From: Hymenobacter fodinae
GTDB lineage: Bacteria > Bacteroidota > Bacteroidia > Cytophagales > Hymenobacteraceae
Length of the DNA: 64,000 nucleotides
Reading direction: 5' to 3'
Assembly: GCF_004745825.1 (NCBI RefSeq)
Contig: NZ_SRLA01000001.1
Location: 124,001 to 188,000, forward strand
Notes under the pieces: generated by a model
Told to the model about the DNA's origin: nothing
Databases searched by the model: none
Seen by the model: only the letters and a program-made list of their open reading frames with translations
Shown: positions 43,370 to 51,523 of the stretch, piece by piece
Layout: the number at the start of each line of letters is the position of its first letter
Numbering within the stretch: position 1 is the first letter of the stretch
Translations under genes and position numbers: made by a program

Positions 43370-43958
43370 GCTGTTGCTAGGCCTGCTGGCCTCCATCTGG
43401 GTAGCTCTACCCGTGCAAGCGCAAACCGACGCTCAACCCTCGGCGGGGCCGTTCTTCCTGACGCTGCACTTTGCCGGCGGCACTGGCCTAGTGGCCCTGG
43501 GCGGGGGCTACCGGGTAGCGCACCAACGCCTAGAGCCCGAAGTGCTGGTAGGCTATTTACCGGCGAAGCTTGCGGGTCGGGCGGCGGCAGTCATCACCCT
43601 CAAAACCACCTATATACCTTTCTCGCCGCGCCTAGGCCAGTCGAGGTGGGAAGTAAGCCCCGTGGCGGCGGGCGGTTGGCTGAGCTACACCACGGGCCAA
43701 CAGTACTTCCTCACCAATAACAGCGCCGGGCGCTACCGGTCCGGCTACTACTGGTGGTCGTCGGCGGTGCGGGTGGGCGCATTTGTGGGTCCTCGCCTAA
43801 CGCACCTAGGCCACCCCAGCACCCCGCGCCCATCCCGGCAAACGCTCTACGCCGAGTTAGGTACCAACGACTTGTATCTTGTCAGTGCCCTTACTAACCG
43901 CAGCCTCAAGCTCCCAGATATTCTCACGCTGGGAGGCGGGTTGAAAGGAAGCTGGTAG
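43353..43958 (+). CDS. outer membrane barrel-like protein (unit 2 partner)
   Basis: 201 residues with a signal peptide (LLLGLLASIWVALPVQAQ) and beta-strand repeats (LHFAGGTGLVALGGGYRV, AAVITLKTTYIPFSP). It includes the shared motifs LVGYLPAKLAG, GYYWWSSAVRVGAFVG, YAELGTNDLYLV and LPDILTLGGGLKGSW. The gene overlaps the phosphoesterase gene by 17 bp, suggesting coupled translation. It pairs with unit 2 just as 41834 pairs with unit 1. It converges with the acyltransferase gene. Confidence 0.7.
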   Translation: MGLKRRLLLGLLASIWVALPVQAQTDAQPSAGPFFLTLHFAGGTGLVALGGGYRVAHQRLEPEVLVGYLPAKLAGRAAAVITLKTTYIPFSPRLGQSRWEVSPVAAGGWLSYTTGQQYFLTNNSAGRYRSGYYWWSSAVRVGAFVGPRLTHLGHPSTPRPSRQTLYAELGTNDLYLVSALTNRSLKLPDILTLGGGLKGSW

Positions 43959-43963
43959 GTTAG

Positions 43964-45364
43964 TTATTGGCCAGAACTGCCGCCGGCAGGAGTAGCTGGT
44001 CGACTTAGGTAGACCTCCCGAGCTTCGCGCAATATTTTCAGAAGCTCCGTACGCTGCCGCAGTAAACGCTCCATCAAGGGGCGCTCCGTGCGAAACAGGC
44101 GTAATACCCGCAACCGCCGAATTCGAGCCGTCAGGTTGCCTGCGTAACTGAGCGCATAGAACCCCGACACTGGAAGACTCAGGAAGTACAGCAGCGCCCA
44201 GCGCCAATCTTGGGTGAAGTGATACACTACTGCCGTTTGCCCTATGTAGGCCAGGGTGAAGGTTATCATGCCTACTACCAGCATGATGGGAGCCACAAAC
44301 TCCACATCCTTGGTAGCTCGCTTGGCCACCATAGACGGGATTTTGTAGGGTATGTAGTTATTGATGACCCCGTACAGGAACAGTGGCGCGCCCAGCAACA
44401 GCCGCACCCCTGCCGAGAAGGCCCGGCTAGCCCGACTACCTTCCGCCTGGCGAGTTTCTAGGGCGTCGTCAGTGAGGCGGAGCTGCCGTAGCTCTTGCAG
44501 GTAGGCATGCAACTGTTCCCGCACTTCAGCAAGCCGGGCGGGGTCGTGGCCTTCAAAAAAGCGCACGGCTTTCAGTAAGGTGCGGCTGAGTTGGAAGTTA
44601 TCGGAGAGGGTTTCCTCGTCGTCTTGAATGAGGTGCTGGCCAAACGTGCGCTCCACCTGGGTTACCAGCTCATCTTCCTCATCGGTGCGCGTGATAACCA
44701 GGCTGGCTTCCATGCGCCGCCTGATTTCGTCGGTCAGCACGTCGGCGGCGGCTTCGGGGTCCTGGCGGTAGTGCTCGGCGTATTCGGCCACCCTAATGGG
44801 CTCGGCCAGTTCCACGTACACATCGGAGCGGAAACGCTGCGGGTCGAAGTAGTTGATGCCCATGGGCAGAATGTGCAGGCCTAGCTTAAAGTCGTGGCGG
44901 GCCTCGGCACCCAAGGCAATGCGGGCCGCGCCTGTCTTTAGAGGCCGCAGCCGCCGCTCCGAAACGCTGGTGCCCTCGGGGAAAATCATGATGGTGCCGC
45001 CCCGGTCAAAGTAGTCGTAGCACCGGCCAAAGGCCTTCTCATTCTGGGCTTCCAGCTGGGCGGGCGTCAGAGTTTCGGCGCCGGTGTCGAGGTCTTGGCG
45101 GCGGTAAATCGGGATGGAGTTGCCCGACTCCATAATGGCCCGCAGAATGGGGTTTTTGAAGAAGGTGCTCTTGGCCAAGAATGCCACCGGCTGCCGGCGG
45201 TTGATAGCGGCTACCAGCGGGTCCATGAGGGTATTGGGGTGGTTACTGGTGATGAGCAAGGGGCCACGCATCTGCAGGCGCTCGGGGTGGCGCACTTCTA
45301 GCTGCCGGAAAAACACGCGTAGGGCTACCTGCACGAGGGGCTTCATCACAGTATAAAAGAGCAT
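43964..45364 (-). CDS. 1-acylglycerol-3-phosphate O-acyltransferase-like protein (PlsC family)
   Basis: 466 residues. The N-terminal acyltransferase domain has the NHPNTLMDP motif (an HX5D form found in some lysophospholipid acyltransferase subgroups) and the FPEGTSVSERRLRPLKTGAA block. Two or three hydrophobic segments occur in the C-terminal half (about 320-400; FVAPIMLVVGMITFTLAYIG, WALLYFLSLPVSGFYALSYA). It probably esterifies glycerolipids at the membrane. It is larger than E. coli PlsC (about 245), with a long helical insert and tail. ATG 45364 is the only plausible start apart from M7. Confidence 0.85.
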   Translation of the reverse strand: MLFYTVMKPLVQVALRVFFRQLEVRHPERLQMRGPLLITSNHPNTLMDPLVAAINRRQPVAFLAKSTFFKNPILRAIMESGNSIPIYRRQDLDTGAETLTPAQLEAQNEKAFGRCYDYFDRGGTIMIFPEGTSVSERRLRPLKTGAARIALGAEARHDFKLGLHILPMGINYFDPQRFRSDVYVELAEPIRVAEYAEHYRQDPEAAADVLTDEIRRRMEASLVITRTDEEDELVTQVERTFGQHLIQDDEETLSDNFQLSRTLLKAVRFFEGHDPARLAEVREQLHAYLQELRQLRLTDDALETRQAEGSRASRAFSAGVRLLLGAPLFLYGVINNYIPYKIPSMVAKRATKDVEFVAPIMLVVGMITFTLAYIGQTAVVYHFTQDWRWALLYFLSLPVSGFYALSYAGNLTARIRRLRVLRLFRTERPLMERLLRQRTELLKILREAREVYLSRPATPAGGSSGQ

Positions 45365-45663
45365 GGGCAGGAAAAGCTGAGAGTGGGAGAACGGAAACGG
45401 GAAAAGCGGGTAATGTTGAGCTTACGAAACCGACGGTAATTTAGGAACCGTATCTAGGCCACTTCTTGAAAAAAGGCCAAGACTTCTGGCAAGAACTTAC
45501 TGCCTTACCCGTTCCGGTACAGCCAGCCTTCATAGTAGGCCTAGCGCCGCACGATGCAGAGCTTATTGTACGTTCAGTTGCATAGGCATGGGCTGGTATT
45601 TCTTGCTGCCAGCAGCTTCCGGCTAAATCCAGCATCTTTGACCCAAGTTTAGAATTGCCCGTT

Positions 45664-46476
45664 ATGCGTTTGCTGTTTGTTTTTCTGGGGATGGTGCTGG
45701 TTCCAATGGCTAGTAGGGCCCAAACTGCTGGGGCTGCCGAAGCGGCGGCGCAAGCTACGGCCATTAAAAAGGCCAACCAGCTGATGCTGGAACGCCGCTA
45801 CGAATCGGCGTGGAAGCTATTGAAATTCACGGATCAAATGAACGTGGAGCCGGCCGTGGCCCTGAAAAAGACCGAGCTGGCCCTCAACTACCACCTTGGC
45901 ACCGACGAGCTGACGCGCTTTGCCTTCCGCGACTTGGCGTTGCTTTCGCCCTCCATTGATAGCCTGCGCCAGGCGGGGCGCGATTCTGTGCGCTACTCCT
46001 TCCCGGTGCGTCGCGTGCTGGAGAAGCTCAAGGATAAATACCCCGACAACTACAAGCTCGACCGCGCCCTCGGCGACTACTACTTTGCCGTGCAACAGTG
46101 CGACTGCGCCGAGCAGGACCTGGGCGAGGATGAGGTGTTCCGGCGCACTATTCGGTTCTACCAGCAGGCCCACGACCACGGCCAGGGCGACTACCTTTCC
46201 TACTTCGCCTTGGGGTACGCCTACCAGCGCCTAGGCCAGTTTCAGGAAAGCCTGATGCCGTTTGAGCGCTCTATTCAGCTGCGCAAAAACTATCCTACCT
46301 CCCACCTCAATGTGGCATTTGTGTATCTGGAGCTTAAGGAGTTTGACAAGGCTCGCGCCCACGCCCGCCGTGCCGTGCAGCTCTTTGAGGACGCCGCCCA
46401 CAAAGAAGACGCGAGCTTTCTGCTAACCCAGATTGAGGAGCGCATGAAAGAAACTGCTGCCTCCAAGCCGCAGTAA
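45664..46476 (+). CDS. TPR-repeat exported protein
   Basis: Start ATG 45664 (MRLLFVFLGMVLVPMASRAQ), 270 residues; TTG 45655 is an alternative. A signal peptide is followed by tetratricopeptide-like helices: the first at about 30-60 (ANQLMLERRYESAWKLLKFT), and the last three at about 175-250 (LSYFALGYAYQRLGQFQESL, SHLNVAFVYLELKEFDKARA). It is probably a periplasmic scaffold. A terminator with 33-bp perfect arms follows. Confidence 0.78.
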   Translation: MRLLFVFLGMVLVPMASRAQTAGAAEAAAQATAIKKANQLMLERRYESAWKLLKFTDQMNVEPAVALKKTELALNYHLGTDELTRFAFRDLALLSPSIDSLRQAGRDSVRYSFPVRRVLEKLKDKYPDNYKLDRALGDYYFAVQQCDCAEQDLGEDEVFRRTIRFYQQAHDHGQGDYLSYFALGYAYQRLGQFQESLMPFERSIQLRKNYPTSHLNVAFVYLELKEFDKARAHARRAVQLFEDAAHKEDASFLLTQIEERMKETAASKPQ

Positions 46477-46518
46477 GCTAGCAGATAGGTGAGTAGTGGC
46501 CTAGACCAGCGGAGTGCG

Positions 46519-46588
46519 GTTACTTCGAACAAAAGCCCCCGGATAGTAGCCTAGTGGCTACTATCCGGGGGCTTTTGTTCGAAGTAAC
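46519..46588. terminator. 70-bp hairpin with 33-bp perfect arms
   Basis: GTTACTTCGAACAAAAGCCC (46519 onward) to GTAGCC is mirrored exactly at 46556-46588, with a 4-base loop TAGT. It lies between convergent genes and would stop transcription from both strands. Confidence 0.85.
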
Positions 46589-46593
46589 TAATA

Positions 46594-47667
46594 CTACAGC
46601 GTAGTGCCTGTCTTAAACGTGCCGTCATTCACGGATTTCAGGAACCGGATGAGGCCGCGGAAGTAGGTCTGCTGGTCGTCCCACATGCTCATGTGGCTGC
46701 CCTGAGGGCAGAGTAGGTAGTTGCCCTGCTTCACTTTGCGGCTCATTTTCTCCATGTCCTTGGGGTTCATGGTATCGTATTGGCCCCCAATCATAAGGGT
46801 AGGCACGGTAATCTTATCGAGGTCGTTCCACCGGTCCCAGGTAAGCAGGCGGCCGGCGGTTTTGAACTCGTTCGGGCCCTGCATCAGCTCGTACACGTGC
46901 TGGTTGACGTGTTTGAAGGAACGGGCCGCCGGCTCTGGTGGCTCTGGCAGGCGTAGCAGGTGCTGAGAGTAGTAGTTCTTGATTACCAGCGCTTCATACG
47001 TGGGGTTGTGGTAGTCCTTCTTCACCTCAAACTTCTCCAGCGAATCTAGCAGGCTGGGCCGCAGCTGGGCCCGCAGGGTCTTGTTATAGGCATCATAGCG
47101 CGGGATGCTGGCCACCATGTTGGAGATGACGAGGCCGGCCAGATGGTCTTGGTGCTTGAGGGCGTACTCCAGGGCCAGAATGCCGCCCCAGGAGTGGCCT
47201 AGCACGTAAAACTTATCGATGCCCAGAGCCTGACGTACCTGTTCCACCTCATCCACGAAGCGCTCCGTGCGCCACAAGTCATCGTCCTGGGGCTGGTCGG
47301 AGTAGTACGAGCCGAGCTGGTCGTACTCATAAAACTGAATGCCTTCCTGCGGGAAGAAGCTCTCGAAGCACTCAAAATACTCGTGGGTCATGGCCGGGCC
47401 CCCGTGCAGCAGCAACACCTTGATCTTGCCCGTCCCAAACCGTTTCGTCCAGACGTTGAAGGTACCCTTGGGCGTCTTAACCGGAATCATCTGTACGCCC
47501 CCGCTCCGGACACCCGTTTCAAACGGCTGCAAATAGCCCGTGGTAACCGTATTGGGCGATTCGGCGGCCGGTGCCGACGGGGCATCGGGCTTCTGCTGGC
47601 AACCGGCCAATAGCAAGCTGGTGGCCAGCGCTAGGCCAGTCAGGCGGGAGAGGAGAGGTGCGGGCAT
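46594..47667 (-). CDS. proline iminopeptidase-like alpha/beta hydrolase lipoprotein
   Basis: 357 residues. The signal ends in a lipobox LLLAGC (residue 22). The alpha/beta hydrolase core shows the oxyanion HGGPAMTHEY, the nucleophile elbow LGHSWGGILALEYA (Ser), an acid in MIGGQYDTMNP, and a His in PQGSHMSMWDD. This matches the S33 peptidase family, which removes N-terminal proline or acts as an amino acid amidase. Anchoring as a lipoprotein puts it in the periplasm or outer membrane, unlike the classic cytoplasmic enzyme. Confidence 0.88.
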   Translation of the reverse strand: MPAPLLSRLTGLALATSLLLAGCQQKPDAPSAPAAESPNTVTTGYLQPFETGVRSGGVQMIPVKTPKGTFNVWTKRFGTGKIKVLLLHGGPAMTHEYFECFESFFPQEGIQFYEYDQLGSYYSDQPQDDDLWRTERFVDEVEQVRQALGIDKFYVLGHSWGGILALEYALKHQDHLAGLVISNMVASIPRYDAYNKTLRAQLRPSLLDSLEKFEVKKDYHNPTYEALVIKNYYSQHLLRLPEPPEPAARSFKHVNQHVYELMQGPNEFKTAGRLLTWDRWNDLDKITVPTLMIGGQYDTMNPKDMEKMSRKVKQGNYLLCPQGSHMSMWDDQQTYFRGLIRFLKSVNDGTFKTGTTL

Positions 47668-47745
47668 GGAAGGGAGCAGTTAGTTCTTTTCAATAGTAGA
47701 AATAACTGAGCAAAAGTCCGCTAGGCCGGTATTGCTACCACACAA

Positions 47746-47782
47746 AAAGCCCGCCATCCTACGCGAGGGATAACGGGCTTTC
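47746..47782. terminator. imperfect hairpin terminator
   Basis: AAAGCCCG and CGGGCTTT arms surround a short centre, between the two minus-strand genes 47823 and 46594. Confidence 0.55.
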
Positions 47783-47822
47783 AGGTGATAGGGTAAAGAG
47801 TTGAGGACAGTGTCCTGATAGC

Positions 47823-48791
47823 TTACTTCCCTTTCTTCGCCAAGTAAGTTTCAGTTGATTTCAGCAGCGCTTTTTGCGCGTCGTCAATAGCCGTTGATGA
47901 GTTAATTCTGACGATGTAGCGGTCCATTGCCTTGGCAACTGAGCGTACGCCTTCTTGGACTTCCTCCTTCAACTTCTTCGTATTGGTTTGAAGCTCTTGA
48001 TCGGAAGCCGCAGTGCTTAGGCGACTGAACTCGTTGACGGCCTTGGTCAACTGTTCACCAGCCGTAAGCCTCCCAGTCAAGGCCGCATCTTGAATAAGTC
48101 GGTTGGCAGCACCTTGATCAAATTTGTCGTTGGCAAGCTGGGCATTGAGGCTGCTAACCGAGAAGGCGGAGGGCATCGATGGGGGCGAGGCAAGATTGAA
48201 TCCCAGTAGGCCAGTGGTAAGCGAGGTGAGCGTATCGCTGTAAGCCTTAATAGAGGCCTGCAACTGCACTCCATCTCGGTTTTTCCACCATGACTTATCC
48301 ATCAGGTTCTTGTTGAGGCGCTGCAATTGATGCTGAGCCTCGGGCGAGAGCTGCTGGGCTTGCAATGCATTGGTTACCTGCCCAGGCAAAAACACCTCAC
48401 GGTAGTTTTTCACGGCGAGGCGGTTCAACTGCTTGTCGTCTTTTTTTTGTTGAAGTACCGCCTGTTGCGGGTTGGGGGCGGGGTGTTGCTGCCTTCTACG
48501 CTCCTGCTCCTGTGCCAATTGCGCAAGTTTCTGGTTGGCTTCCAGCTCTAGCTTTTGCTGTTTAGCTTGGGCCTGTAGCTGAGCTTCCTTGGTCATTGGC
48601 CCAGCACCGTACCCAGCTCGGTTTTTTTGCGTCTGTGCCATGCGAAATTCCTGACTCCGCTGGTTTGTCATCCGGTTGAAATCCTGGCGGGACTGCATGT
48701 TCTGTTGCATAGTGGGACCGGTGTAGCCCCGGTTAAACTGCGCAAATGCGGGGAGTGGTAATAAGAAAAGTAGGAGTACAGAGTGTTTCAA
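47823..48791 (-). CDS. secreted coiled-coil hypothetical protein
   Basis: 322 residues with a signal peptide (MKHSVLLLFLLPLPAFAQF). A Gln/Asn/Arg/Met-rich region (about 25-60) is followed by a Gln/Lys/Glu-rich predicted coiled coil (about 65-110; AQLAQEQERRRQQH). A helical C-terminal domain (ELQTNTKKLKEEVQEGVRS, AKAMDRYIVRINSSTA) ends the protein. No known domain is recognised. It is probably periplasmic. Confidence 0.65.
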   Translation of the reverse strand: MKHSVLLLFLLPLPAFAQFNRGYTGPTMQQNMQSRQDFNRMTNQRSQEFRMAQTQKNRAGYGAGPMTKEAQLQAQAKQQKLELEANQKLAQLAQEQERRRQQHPAPNPQQAVLQQKKDDKQLNRLAVKNYREVFLPGQVTNALQAQQLSPEAQHQLQRLNKNLMDKSWWKNRDGVQLQASIKAYSDTLTSLTTGLLGFNLASPPSMPSAFSVSSLNAQLANDKFDQGAANRLIQDAALTGRLTAGEQLTKAVNEFSRLSTAASDQELQTNTKKLKEEVQEGVRSVAKAMDRYIVRINSSTAIDDAQKALLKSTETYLAKKGK

Positions 48792-49313
48792 TGTATAGGA
48801 GAAAAAGTGAATAATCTTGCTGTGAGTTGTAAGTGGTGGTGCCTATATATTGATTTAATCTAAATATAATTAAGAATCTTGCTGATTATTCTACTTAATA
48901 GGAGTATTGCTCAACTGTTCTTCAATACGTTAATTACTGGTTTTGACTTGTACAAAGGGCGAAATATATCGTTCTACATAGCAAGGTGCAATCTTTAAAT
49001 GTTTATATATGATAAATGCTATTGCTCTTGGCTCAATCTCCCATTTGCTCGCTAGGCTTGACAGGATGCGCTAACTGTGTTCACACCATCTACTGAAGAC
49101 AAAAAAGCACGTCATTCTGAGAGGAAATGGAGCTTATCAGGCAAGAACAACTAAGCAGAAGCCTGGTCGTGTCTACATGAAAAACCTGTTTCCCTCAGAA
49201 TGACGTGCTATTTATAGCAACGTGAGTAGACGAGATGTCTCGACAGGCTCGACATGACGGACTTTTTACCTCGTCACCTCATTACCCCATCACTTCGTCA
49301 CCTTTTCACTCAA
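48792..49313. other. 522-bp intergenic region with a MITE/REP-like repeat
   Basis: The first 250 bp (48792-49040) are strongly AT-rich with no gene. From 49106 there are 16-bp arms (AGCACGTCATTCTGAG at 49106-49121, mirrored at 49194-49209) around 72 bases, then GAGATGTCTCGACAGG, then CACTTCGTCACCTTTTCACTC-type repeats. The repeat resembles those at 5472 and 6436. Confidence 0.55.
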
Positions 49314-50417
49314 TTACAGATTCTCGCGGTTCATGACGCGGTTCTGGCGGTTGATGGACTCTAGGTGGACGGCGTCGAAGTACTTCAGGATGAAGTCTTT
49401 GGTGAGGCCGAGCTGGTTGCCTTTCTGCACGCCGCGCTCCAGAATCTCATTCCAGCGGTTGGTTTGCAGGATGGTGATGTCGTTCTCCTTTTTGTAAGTG
49501 CCGATGTTCTCAGCCACTTGCATGCGGCGACCCAGCAGGTGCAGAATCTCGTCGTCGAGCTGATTGATTTGCTCGCGGAGCTTGGTAAGTACTGTGATGA
49601 ACTCCTGCTGATCAGTGGTTTCGTGGCGCCAGATCAGGCCGTCGAGCAGCTCGGCGAGGCGTTCGGGCGTTACCTGCTGCTTGGCGTCGCTCCAGGCATT
49701 GTCGGGGTCAATGTGCGACTCCAGCATCAGTCCGTCAAAATCCAGGTCAATGGATTTCTGCGCGATGCCGGCTAGGCCAGTGCGGTTGCCGCAGATGTGG
49801 CTCGGGTCGCAGATGATGGGCATGTCGGGCAGGCGACGCTTCATCTCGATAGGCAGGTGCCACATGGGAGCATTGCGGAACTCGGTGTTGCCGTAGCTCG
49901 CGAAGCCGCGGTGAATCAGGCCAATGTTCTTTACGCCGGCTTTGGCGAGGCGCTCCACGGCGCCCATCCACAGCTCCAGGTCGGGGTGCACGGGGTTCTT
50001 GATGAACACGGGCACATCGGTGTTGCGCAGGGCATCGGCCACGGCCTGCACCGAGAAGGGGTTTACGGTGGTGCGGGCTCCAATCCAGAGCACATCTACC
50101 TCGAAAGCCAAGGCGTCTTCCACGTGCTTGGGCGTGGCTACTTCCACGGTGGTCGGTAGGCCAGTTAGCTGCTTAGCCTTCTGGAGCCAGGGCAGGCCCT
50201 TGGTACCCACGCCCTCGAACAGACCGGGCTTGGTGCGGGGCTTCCAGATGCCGGCGCGCAGCATATCTACTTTACCAGTAGCCGCCAGGCGGGTGCAGGT
50301 TTCTATAAGCTGCTCTTCCGTCTCGGCCGAGCACGGACCAGAGATGATGAGGGGCTTCTTCGCTAGGAAGGTCTTGTGTTCGGCCGCGTCGGCAGGGGAG
50401 GTGATGAGCTGTTCCAT
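49314..50417 (-). CDS. bifunctional 3-deoxy-7-phosphoheptulonate synthase / chorismate mutase type II
   Basis: 367 residues in two parts. The N-terminal part (about 1-265) is a DAHP synthase of the KDO8P-like class: LIISGPCSAETEEQLIE, DMLRAGIWKPRTKPG, DVLWIGARTTVNPFSVQAVA, DMPIICDPSHICGNR. The C-terminal part (about 275-367) is a chorismate mutase (LREQINQLDDEILHLLGRRM, VAENIGTYKKEN). It catalyses the first step of the shikimate pathway and the step to prephenate. It is the last gene of the pheA-aminotransferase-tyrA unit. Fusion to chorismate mutase allows feedback control. Confidence 0.95.
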   Translation of the reverse strand: MEQLITSPADAAEHKTFLAKKPLIISGPCSAETEEQLIETCTRLAATGKVDMLRAGIWKPRTKPGLFEGVGTKGLPWLQKAKQLTGLPTTVEVATPKHVEDALAFEVDVLWIGARTTVNPFSVQAVADALRNTDVPVFIKNPVHPDLELWMGAVERLAKAGVKNIGLIHRGFASYGNTEFRNAPMWHLPIEMKRRLPDMPIICDPSHICGNRTGLAGIAQKSIDLDFDGLMLESHIDPDNAWSDAKQQVTPERLAELLDGLIWRHETTDQQEFITVLTKLREQINQLDDEILHLLGRRMQVAENIGTYKKENDITILQTNRWNEILERGVQKGNQLGLTKDFILKYFDAVHLESINRQNRVMNRENL

Positions 50418-50486
50418 TATATGAGGTTGTTTTTGTAGTTGGGAAGTGGCCTAGGGACCTGTGATTCGCTAGAATTTTAGTTCTAG

Positions 50487-50615
50487 ACTCCCCTCCTCAG
50501 ATGAGGAGGGGTTGGGGGTGGTTGATGATAGGAGAACAATCTAGAGCTAGTTTTTTAGAGGATGTTCAACGGTTGGTCAACCACCCCCAACCCCTCCTCG
50601 TCTGAGGAGGGGAGC
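50487..50615. repeat. nested inverted repeat (CCCCTCCTC family) inside the aromatic operon
   Basis: Arm 1 (50487-50525) begins ACTCCCCTCCTCAGATGAGG and contains its own hairpin. It is mirrored by 50577-50615 with one or two mismatches. The outer arms end in GGGGGTGGTTGA and TCAACCACCCCC. This is a REP/MITE-like element common in Bacteroidota. It lies between tyrA and the DAHP synthase gene, so it may reduce or process readthrough. Confidence 0.7.
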
Positions 50616-50637
50616 TAGTTTCTAGTTCTAGCTCTGG

Positions 50638-51483
50638 TTATTTCAGAATCTTCTTGATCAGGTTGGCTTGCTGTATTTGTTGATAAACAGCCGAGTAGTC
50701 TTCCTGATTAAGCAGCTCGCGCAGGTGCTGGAGCTGATGAATGTGCTCGTCTAGCACATCAAGCACGTTCACACGGTTCTGGCGGAAGATGGGCACCCAC
50801 ATATCGGGTGAGCTTTTCGCCAAGCGCACCGTCGATTCAAAACCTCCGCTTGCCAGTGCAAAGATCTGTTGTTCTTCCTTTTCTTTCTCTAATACTGTGA
50901 GAGCCAGAGCGAAAGAAGTGATATGCGAGATGTGCGAGATGTAGGCCGTGTGCAGGTCGTGGGCGGTGGCATCCATGTACACCAAGCGCATTGCCAGCCG
51001 CCCAAACACCGCTTCTACCCGCGCCACGGCATCTTCGGCGCTGCGGGCGGCGTCGCAAATCACGAGGGTCTTTTCCCGAAACAAGCCGGGCACGGCCGCT
51101 GAGGGGCCCGAATATTCAGTACCTGCCATAGGATGCACGGCCACGAAACGGGCCCGGTTGGGGTGATGCTCCACGGCCGCCAGCAGCGCCGCCTTGGTGG
51201 AGCCGACATCAATGACTACCTGGCGCTCCGTGGCGGCATCCAGCACCAGAGGTAGCACGCTCAGCATGGCATCCATGGGCACGGCTACTACCACCAGGTC
51301 GGCGCGCCCGACGGCAGTGGCCAGGTCCGTTTCAATCTCATCTACCAGGCCCAGGGCTACCGCTTGCTTCTGGTTATCCAGGCTGCGGTCGACGCCAATG
51401 ATGTGGTGCGCTAGGCCAGTCTCCTTGAGGCTAAGGGCGAGGGAGCCGCCAATCAAGCCAATTCCGATTATCGTAACTACCAT
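50638..51483 (-). CDS. tyrA: prephenate dehydrogenase
   Basis: 281 residues. The N-terminal NAD-binding motif MVVTIIGIGLIGGSLALSLK is followed by VVVAVPMDAMLSVLP, DVGSTKAAL, FVAVHPMAGTEYSGPSAAVP and a C-terminal helical dimer domain (HITSFALALTVLEKEKEEQQ, VRLAKSSPDMWVPIF). The conserved His in HPMAGTE and in AYISHISHIT is the active-site set. It oxidises prephenate to 4-hydroxyphenylpyruvate for tyrosine. It follows the aminotransferase by 40 bp. No ACT domain is visible. Confidence 0.94.
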   Translation of the reverse strand: MVVTIIGIGLIGGSLALSLKETGLAHHIIGVDRSLDNQKQAVALGLVDEIETDLATAVGRADLVVVAVPMDAMLSVLPLVLDAATERQVVIDVGSTKAALLAAVEHHPNRARFVAVHPMAGTEYSGPSAAVPGLFREKTLVICDAARSAEDAVARVEAVFGRLAMRLVYMDATAHDLHTAYISHISHITSFALALTVLEKEKEEQQIFALASGGFESTVRLAKSSPDMWVPIFRQNRVNVLDVLDEHIHQLQHLRELLNQEDYSAVYQQIQQANLIKKILK

Positions 51484-51523
51484 CGGTGATTGAGTGAATG
51501 CGTAATGGAGTGAGTTGACTGGC

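Noticed and set aside
50482..50632. The CCCCTCCTC inverted repeats as a CRISPR array
   Set aside because: Only two repeat units, inverted rather than direct, with no regular spacers and no cas genes nearby.
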